A stretch of DNA of 64,000 bases from positions 124,001-188,000 of the forward strand of contig JADJRI010000004.1 of NCBI GenBank assembly GCA_016712275.1, in the 5' to 3' direction. Of the stretch, positions 58,511 to 64,000 are shown one piece after another. The notes under the pieces are model-generated. The model ran no database searches. It had not been told where the DNA came from and saw only the letters and a program-made list of their open reading frames with translations. Position numbers and translations under genes: made by a program. Origin of the DNA: Planctomycetota bacterium. Its GTDB lineage: Bacteria; Planctomycetota; Phycisphaerae; UBA1845; UTPLA1. Positions within the stretch are counted from its first letter, which is position 1; every line of letters begins with the position of its first letter.

Positions 58511-58603
58511 GTAGGGTGGGCTTGGCCCACCATTTTATTTTGAGAACGTCGCGCATTCTTTGATGGATCGCACAGTTCAAAAGGTGGGCGAAGCCCACCC
58601 TAC
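58511..58603. repeat. REP/MITE-like inverted repeat pair
   Basis: A 21-base arm GTAGGGTGGGCTTGGCCCACC (58511-58531, internally palindromic) is repeated in inverted orientation as GGTGGGC...CCCTAC at 58583-58603, with one mismatch. The two arms are 51 bases apart. A shorter relative (GTGGGTTTGGCCCAC) lies near 58100, upstream of rpmA. The layout fits a REP doublet or small non-autonomous element. It lies between rpmA and obg, so it may also affect transcript stability. Confidence 0.8.
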
Positions 58604-58638
58604 AAAGAGCGCGAGGCGCTCCGTCGGTCCATCATCAC

Positions 58639-59673
58639 ATGCTCTTCATCGATCAGGCTGAAATCTGCGTTCGCTCGGGCAAGGGTGGTGACGGCTGCGT
58701 CAGCCTCCGTCGCGAGAAATATGTCTCGAAGGGCGGACCGGATGGCGGCGACGGTGGCGGAGGAGGCAGCGTCATCCTCGAGGTCGATCCCCAGAGATCG
58801 ACCCTCGTCGATTTCACCGGCCACCACCATTGGACTGCACAGGACGGCGCGCCGGGGCGCGGAGCAAACTGCTCGGGCAAGCAAGGCGTCGATGCAGTCG
58901 TCAAGGTTCCGCCCGGAACGCTTGTGTACGATCGCGACAATGGCGTTTTGCTGCGAGACATGACTGAGCCCGGTGAACAGCTCTGTGTCGCCCGCGGCGG
59001 CCGAGGTGGAAACGGCAATGCCCGATTTGCGACGGCCACACACCAGATTCCGCGCGAATTCGAACATGGCGGCCCCAGTGAGGAGCGCTGGCTTCGACTC
59101 GAATTGAAATTGCTGGCGGATGTTGGCATCGTGGGTTTGCCAAATGCGGGCAAGAGCACGCTGCTTTCGCGCGTTTCAAAGGCGCGGCCGAAGATCGCGG
59201 ATTATCCTTTTACGACGCTAACGCCGAATCTTGGCATCGTCGATCTGAAGGGCTTTCGCCGATTCGTGATGGCGGATGTGCCGGGGCTGGTTGAAGGCGC
59301 GCACGAGGGTGTCGGCCTTGGCGATACGTTTCTGCGGCACATCGAGCGGACGCGCGTGATTTTGCATTTGGTCGATCTCTATCCGGTCGAGGGTTGCCCT
59401 TCGCCGGCCGAGGCTTATCGACTGATACGCGATGAACTTCAGAAATACAGCGAAATTCTCGCCAGCAAGCCGGAGCTGGTCGTGGCGAATAAGCTCGATC
59501 TGGCAATGGAAGAGGAACCAGAGGAGCTGGCGACGCTGTCGAAGGAAATCGGCCGCGAAGTGCTGGGAATCTCGGGCGTATCGGGCCGCGGAATTGAAGC
59601 GGTGACCAATCGACTTTGGCACATGCTGGAGGCATCCCGCGAGGCCGAGCCGGACACTGTTATTCGCTTTTGA
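58639..59673 (+). CDS. obg: GTPase Obg/CgtA
   Basis: 344 residues. The N-terminal Obg domain is glycine-rich (GKGGDGCVSLRREKYVSKGG). The G domain has G1 GLPNAGKS, G2 DYPFTTLTPNLG, G3 DVPGL, G4 NKLD, and a late SGVSGRGI G5. The Lepto_C-terminal OCT domain is absent, as in many bacteria. It acts in ribosome assembly, binding the 50S subunit with GTP. The start at 58639 (MLFIDQAEICVRSG) fits the conserved N-terminus. No strong Shine-Dalgarno is visible. It follows rpmA in the usual order, separated by 243 bases that contain an inverted repeat pair. Confidence 0.95.
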   Translation: MLFIDQAEICVRSGKGGDGCVSLRREKYVSKGGPDGGDGGGGGSVILEVDPQRSTLVDFTGHHHWTAQDGAPGRGANCSGKQGVDAVVKVPPGTLVYDRDNGVLLRDMTEPGEQLCVARGGRGGNGNARFATATHQIPREFEHGGPSEERWLRLELKLLADVGIVGLPNAGKSTLLSRVSKARPKIADYPFTTLTPNLGIVDLKGFRRFVMADVPGLVEGAHEGVGLGDTFLRHIERTRVILHLVDLYPVEGCPSPAEAYRLIRDELQKYSEILASKPELVVANKLDLAMEEEPEELATLSKEIGREVLGISGVSGRGIEAVTNRLWHMLEASREAEPDTVIRF

Positions 59674-59682
59674 ATTTCCGGA

Positions 59683-61245
59683 TTATTCGGTTCGTAGATC
59701 GTAGCAGACCATTTCCTTGTGATTCCGGGCGAACAACAGACCGCCGGCGACGGCCGCATTGTTCCACGTCTTCCCATCGAAAATGCTTATCCTGCCGATT
59801 TCGCGAAACGCATCGGGCATGGCCTCAACCAGTGCGAGTTCACCCTGTTCGCCGGACACGAGTAGGTAATTCCCAATAAGCAGCACGGAGCCGTAGCCGT
59901 AGCGTCCGCCTTTCCATTTTCGCTCGCCGGTTTCAATGTCGATGCAGGCAAGAATGTCCTCGTCGAGGCCGTAAAGTGCTCCGTTGTAGATGACTGACGA
60001 AGTGAATTTGTTTTTCATTTTGACCGTCGACCAGAATTCCTTCGCAGCAATTGAATCGCCCTGTTTTTCGAGTCGGACCATCGCGCTGCCGATGCCGTAG
60101 CCGAGGGAGATAAAGATGCGCGAATCATCGATGGCCAGCGGCTGCGAGCAACTGATCCCGAGGCTCGTTTTCCAGGGGAAAGACCAGAGACGCCGGCCCG
60201 TTTCCGGATCGATGCCGTTTAACTCGAACGCGGCGAAGTTCAAAATCTGTCGCCGGCCGAGAAGTGTCGCGATTGTTGGCGATGAGTAGCCCTGCTGGCC
60301 GACGTCGGTTTGCCAGACAAGTTTTCCGTCGTCACATCGATAGGCCATGATCGATCCGCCGCCGATGCCGGAATTGGTAATGATGACTTTGTCATCAACG
60401 ATCAGGAGCGACGCGCTCATGCCCCATTGCAGGTTCTGCGCGCCGAATTCGGTGAGGATGTTATGCGACCAGATGCGTTTGCCGGTTGCGGAGTCGAGGC
60501 AGGTGAATTCGCCTTCTGCGCCGAGCGCGTATAAACGATCGCCCTCCAACGTTGGCGTGGCCCGCGGGCCGTTGCCGCCGAGGTGCTCCACGAAAAATGA
60601 ACCGTACTCGTACTTCCAGAATTCACGGCCGGTGACAATGTCATAACTCACAATCGCCTCGCGCGAGCGGCGCTGCTCGATCGTAAAGAGTCGCCCGTTG
60701 CCGATGACGAACGAGGCGTAGCCGTCGCCGACGGGCTGGCGCCAAAGCTCTCGAGGCGGATGCTTTTCCCAGTTTGTCGAAATGTCCGTGAAATCGCGGA
60801 CGATGCCGTCGCGTTCGCGACCGCGAAAGGCCGGCCAGGAGAGCCTCAGGAGCGCGGGGTCGGGCGTCAGCGTTGGGGCAGATAGTGCTGACTGCTCGGC
60901 CCGATGCTGCTCAACCTCTAGGTCATGTGCCGAGCCGCGCGAGAAATCGAGATAGAAACTTTTCAGCGACATGTCGCCGCCAAATTGCCAGTAGGAACGA
61001 AGCAAGATGAGCACGAGAATTGCAAACACGGGCAACGTGACCAGCCCTACGAGAATTCTCAGCCACATTTTGGCCGTACCACGCTTTGCAAGAGCAAATA
61101 GCCCGACCGGGTAGGCAAGAATGAGCAGGGCAATCAAAACCGGCCAGGAGATGTGCCAGGGCGATTTGCGCTGTGTACTGCCTTTCGTTGCGTTCGTGAA
61201 TACTGTGGAATTGGTGGAGGCATCGGACGTCTGTTGATCGGACAT
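59683..61245 (-). CDS. PQQ-like beta-propeller membrane protein
   Basis: 520 residues. Two N-terminal membrane helices (SWPVLIALLILAYPVGLFAL and LRILVGLVTLPVFAILVLILL) lead into a large periplasmic beta-propeller. Propeller blades are marked by repeating phrases: YDIVTGREFWKYEY, CLDSATGKRIWSH, YRCDDGKLVWQTDV, IDPETGRRLWSFPW and IDIETGERKWKGG. These are PQQ-binding-like (BamB-type) repeats. WPAFRGRERDGIV is the typical opening in Planctomycetota. Catalytic dehydrogenase residues are not recognisable, so a scaffold or sensor role is more likely. It is convergent with obg; 10 bases separate the stops. Confidence 0.85.
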   Translation of the reverse strand: MSDQQTSDASTNSTVFTNATKGSTQRKSPWHISWPVLIALLILAYPVGLFALAKRGTAKMWLRILVGLVTLPVFAILVLILLRSYWQFGGDMSLKSFYLDFSRGSAHDLEVEQHRAEQSALSAPTLTPDPALLRLSWPAFRGRERDGIVRDFTDISTNWEKHPPRELWRQPVGDGYASFVIGNGRLFTIEQRRSREAIVSYDIVTGREFWKYEYGSFFVEHLGGNGPRATPTLEGDRLYALGAEGEFTCLDSATGKRIWSHNILTEFGAQNLQWGMSASLLIVDDKVIITNSGIGGGSIMAYRCDDGKLVWQTDVGQQGYSSPTIATLLGRRQILNFAAFELNGIDPETGRRLWSFPWKTSLGISCSQPLAIDDSRIFISLGYGIGSAMVRLEKQGDSIAAKEFWSTVKMKNKFTSSVIYNGALYGLDEDILACIDIETGERKWKGGRYGYGSVLLIGNYLLVSGEQGELALVEAMPDAFREIGRISIFDGKTWNNAAVAGGLLFARNHKEMVCYDLRTE

Positions 61246-61427
61246 GTGTTCGCTTGCCTTGCGTGTTTATGTGCCGGGCAATATGGCCCGGCATGTGAAG
61301 TGATTATTGTCGTGTTTCAGTTGGGTTTCTTCCATGATAATTGCCTGATATTAGCAAAGGGCCAATTCTGATGCGTCGGATCCATTTCGTAACAGGCCCA
61401 TGATTCGAACAAGATCGTGAAGTACGG

Positions 61428-62417
61428 TCATGCCCTGCGGGCCACAAACAGGCAAAACCTCTGGGTGGGCAACGCACGTTGAGGGAGAATCTGCAGCCCT
61501 TCCTGTCCAAACCATTCGACGCCCATAAACCCGGTATCGCGCAGCAATCCTGACATTTCCTCAATGGTGTAATGCCGCCGATGAAACGCGGATTGTTCGA
61601 GCGGAACCACCGCTGCGTTGGGTGTGGAGCACAACAGCAGGCCACCGGGCTTCAGGAGCTCGCGAAGGGCTCGCAATAGCGCGACGGCATCGTCGACATG
61701 CTCAATGGTCTCAAGCGAAACGGCGGCATCGAAGGGAGCATGTTTCCCGGCAGCGTGGGCAAGCGACCGGCCGTCATCGATGGGGGCGATGGCGTGCGAA
61801 ATATTCGGATGGGCAAAGTGGTGCCGGGCGAATGCGATGGCCTCCGGCGATATATCGATGCCAAATACATGGCATCCACCATCCGCGAGAATGCGGCTGC
61901 CATAGCCGTTGCCGCAGGCCGCATCGAGCACGCGTGCGTCGTGGAAAAGGCGCTGCAAGGCCCAATAGTACCTGGCGCGATGCCCCAGTTCGATTTCCTC
62001 GATTGTTGAACCGATCTGGCGTTCGCCAGTGAATGCGAGCAGAGGGGCGCCATCGGTGTGGGTCGAATCGCTCTTCGGGTATAGGGTCAACAGCGCGCAG
62101 CGGCCGGTGTATTCTGATTTCAGTCGAGCCAGAATCGCATCCTGTTGCACGTCAGTTGAGATGAGAATACCGGTGATCGTCTCATCGATCAGCTCTGCCA
62201 GCGGCTGCACAATCCAGCGCCCAACGCGATGGCCGGTCCGCGCGGGGGAATCATCGGCAATGCCTGCAACGCGATCGGCATGCCTCTCCAGCACCGGTAG
62301 AATCTTCATGGTGTGCATGCCGGCGGCGAAGACCACGACCCGGCCGCGACCGCGCCATTCGCCCAGCACGGCGTTTGCCCGCTCGCATGCGAATTCGTTT
62401 GTTGCAGCGCGTGCCAT
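61428..62417 (-). CDS. SAM-dependent methyltransferase with an N-terminal Rossmann-like domain
   Basis: 329 residues. The first ~105 residues form a nucleotide-binding-like unit (RVVVFAAGMHTMKILPVL, AGIADDSPARTGHRV). It resembles the accessory domain that sits at the C-terminus of sugar C-methyltransferases. The second part is a class I methyltransferase: YYWALQRLF, ARVLDAACGNGYGSRIL (motif I), HVFGIDISPEAI, FDAAVSLETIEHV and LLKPGGLLLCSTPN. The ending FCLFVARRA is normal. The substrate is unknown; small surface molecules or sugars are possible. It starts 11 bases after the peptidase stop, so the two may be one operon. Confidence 0.8.
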   Translation of the reverse strand: MARAATNEFACERANAVLGEWRGRGRVVVFAAGMHTMKILPVLERHADRVAGIADDSPARTGHRVGRWIVQPLAELIDETITGILISTDVQQDAILARLKSEYTGRCALLTLYPKSDSTHTDGAPLLAFTGERQIGSTIEEIELGHRARYYWALQRLFHDARVLDAACGNGYGSRILADGGCHVFGIDISPEAIAFARHHFAHPNISHAIAPIDDGRSLAHAAGKHAPFDAAVSLETIEHVDDAVALLRALRELLKPGGLLLCSTPNAAVVPLEQSAFHRRHYTIEEMSGLLRDTGFMGVEWFGQEGLQILPQRALPTQRFCLFVARRA

Positions 62418-62427
62418 GGCTGTGTCG

Positions 62428-64000
62428 TTACGGATCGACGTAAAGCTGCACGAAGTACTTGGCGGTCAGCGGTTCGCCGGTGGCACGCCGGGTTAGCGCG
62501 TTCCACGAATAGAGATTTCCGGGCAGGAAAATTTCGCGGGTCATGTAGTCGCCGGCTTTCGTCGAGCCGAAATAGCAGGTCGATCGCGGGTCTTTTGCGC
62601 CAATAATTTTTCGGGCGATGTGATTGTGAACCTGCGAAGCGAACAGATCGCCCATGAGATAGCTGTGGTAATAAACGGGATTGGTCATAATGTGAATCTT
62701 TGCGGCATAGCCGGGCAGCGCGAGGTCGTCCGGTGGGTTGATGAATTGATACTCCTTTTTCAAGTCCCACCAGATTTTTGACAGATCCTGGTCTGGATTC
62801 GCGTACATGGCCCGTTCAAACCGCATCATCACCTGAGCCCATCGGCTGAAGATTAGCTTTTCGGCACGCAGGCTGCGGCGAGCGGCCGCCGCAAAGGGCT
62901 CGGCCTCGCCCGGCGACATTTTCACCACTCTTTCCATGAATTCCCGGTTCTTGGCCATCGCGCCGATCATCATCGCATAGCCTTCGGTGGTGATGCTGTG
63001 GGAGGGTGTCCGAAGAAGGAAGGGCAGTTTGCGATCGATATACTTGTCGTAAACGGCGTGGCCCAATTCGTGCAGGAGCGTGTCCATCCAGCGAAGATTG
63101 GGCTGTAAATTGCACAGCACCCGTGTGTCGCCATCGCGATCGATGTGCGTTGCGAAGGCATGCGAATTCTTGCCGGGTCGCTCGTAAAGGTCGCTTCTTT
63201 CGAGAATGTCATCCACCTCGAAGCCCATGCTCTTGTAATACGCCTTGGTGAGGGCGAGCAGGTCTTGCTTTGCATAGATTTCGTTCAGGTCGGGGCCATC
63301 GAGCGGCGGGGCTTCCTGAAAGAAAATATCACCGTAATGCCACGGTTTGAGATCGGCGACGGCTATGTCAAAATGGGCGGCTCGTTTCTGATCGATTTCG
63401 TCCTTGAGTTGCTTGAAGGGTTCGCGCGTGAGCGTATCCAGCTCCTCAAAAATGAGCAGCAATTGATTCTCGTCGATTTCCTGAAGTGCCAGTTGCATGA
63501 CATAGAAATCGCGATAGCCGAGCTTGCGCGCCAGCTCGTTGCGAAGCTTCGCGACGCTTCTGAGTTGATCGGCTGCCTTGACGCCGACACCCATGTAGCC
63601 GATCCATGCTGCCTCGGCGGAGGCACTGTCGGTGGTGGAATCAAGAATGTTTCGCACATCGTTTTCGGACAGTTCCCTGCCGTTCACTTCGCTGCGATGG
63701 TTCGTGAAAATTTTCTCCACTTCGGTCTGGGCCGTGATGATGCGCTTTTGCAATTCAGGGTCGGCTTGACCGGGAAGGTGGGCGCGATACATCACGTCCA
63801 GCTCGCGCGCCAGCACACGATCTTTCACCTTGCCCGATTCCTTGAATGCCTTGAGCTTTGCGAAAACCGCCTTGTCACCATGCAATTCGACCAGTTTTTC
63901 ATCGCATTCGGCCTTCTTTTTGAAAGCGTCATCGGAACCGGTCGTGGCCGCATTCCACCAGGCGCGTTCTGCTTCGATCGCCAGCGGGCGATACTTCGTC
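62428..64000 (-). CDS. M2/M3-like zinc metallopeptidase, 5' partial
   Basis: At least 523 residues are visible; the frame is open to the right edge (residues include AIEAERAWWNAATTGSDDAF), so the start lies beyond the window. The zinc site is LLHELGHAVYD (HExxH), and the third ligand Glu is in SITTEGYAMMIG about 20 residues later, a gluzincin layout. An M2 (ACE-like) or M3-like helical fold fits the many amphipathic helices and the C-terminal YYHSYLMGDLFASQV with YFGSTKAGDYM. The family call M2 versus M3 is not certain. It probably cleaves peptides, possibly in the periplasm. The downstream methyltransferase follows after 10 bases. Confidence 0.8.
   Translation of the reverse strand, partial: TKYRPLAIEAERAWWNAATTGSDDAFKKKAECDEKLVELHGDKAVFAKLKAFKESGKVKDRVLARELDVMYRAHLPGQADPELQKRIITAQTEVEKIFTNHRSEVNGRELSENDVRNILDSTTDSASAEAAWIGYMGVGVKAADQLRSVAKLRNELARKLGYRDFYVMQLALQEIDENQLLLIFEELDTLTREPFKQLKDEIDQKRAAHFDIAVADLKPWHYGDIFFQEAPPLDGPDLNEIYAKQDLLALTKAYYKSMGFEVDDILERSDLYERPGKNSHAFATHIDRDGDTRVLCNLQPNLRWMDTLLHELGHAVYDKYIDRKLPFLLRTPSHSITTEGYAMMIGAMAKNREFMERVVKMSPGEAEPFAAAARRSLRAEKLIFSRWAQVMMRFERAMYANPDQDLSKIWWDLKKEYQFINPPDDLALPGYAAKIHIMTNPVYYHSYLMGDLFASQVHNHIARKIIGAKDPRSTCYFGSTKAGDYMTREIFLPGNLYSWNALTRRATGEPLTAKYFVQLYVDP

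Overview
The window looks like a chromosomal segment of a Planctomycetota bacterium, probably from a metagenome-derived or lightly polished assembly. The lineage call is an inference. It rests on an exosortase/EpsI pair inside an exopolysaccharide locus, a Hanks-type Ser/Thr kinase fused to a TPR-like tail, membrane proteins that open with a CxxC...CxxC zinc ribbon, and moderate GC with many short ATGA-type gene overlaps.

About 44 kb (214-44902, almost all minus strand) is one very large cell-surface polysaccharide locus. Transcription runs from right to left. The right end (38.9-44.9 kb) holds the initiation and length-control part: a polyprenyl-phosphate sugar transferase, a Wzc-type co-polymerase/tyrosine kinase, and two degenerate nucleotidyltransferase-like proteins with left-handed beta-helix tails that flank Wzc. 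Next come exosortase and EpsI (37.1-38.9 kb), a WecG/TagA-type transferase, and a Wzm/Wzt ABC exporter whose ATPase has an extra C-terminal domain. A compact six-gene nucleotide-sugar module follows (27.0-33.2 kb): C-methyltransferase, epimerase, SDR, CDP-glucose synthase, PIG-L deacetylase, second methyltransferase. The rest of the locus contains a pyruvyltransferase, about ten GT2/GT4/GT-C glycosyltransferases, an O-antigen ligase/polymerase, an LtaS-like phosphotransferase, a second CDP-sugar module, an L-2-hydroxyglutarate-oxidase-like flavoprotein, an asparagine-synthetase-like amidotransferase without its glutaminase cysteine, an acyltransferase and a polysaccharide deacetylase. Two insertion sequences (1446-2761 and about 2.8-4.25 kb) separate the last glycosyltransferase from the rest. 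A partial beta-helix protein gene ends at 176.

Upstream of the locus, on the plus strand, a dedicated NusG/RfaH-like antiterminator (46723-47292) lies across a 1.8-kb non-coding interval. It is followed by a Ser/Thr kinase and tRNA-Arg(TCT). From about 50.5 kb the content is more housekeeping-like: class III aminotransferase, zinc-ribbon membrane protein, ferritin-like protein, GT-C membrane protein, S1/P1 nuclease-phospholipase C-like protein, L27 and Obg, a PQQ beta-propeller membrane protein, a methyltransferase with an extra N-terminal domain, and the 3' part of a HExxH metallopeptidase.

An important caveat is that at least fourteen genes are interrupted by one-base gains or losses, nearly all in short homopolymer runs. 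In every case, undoing the changes gives a full-length protein of normal family length. Assembly error is the simplest explanation, so most genes labelled pseudogene below are probably functional in the organism.
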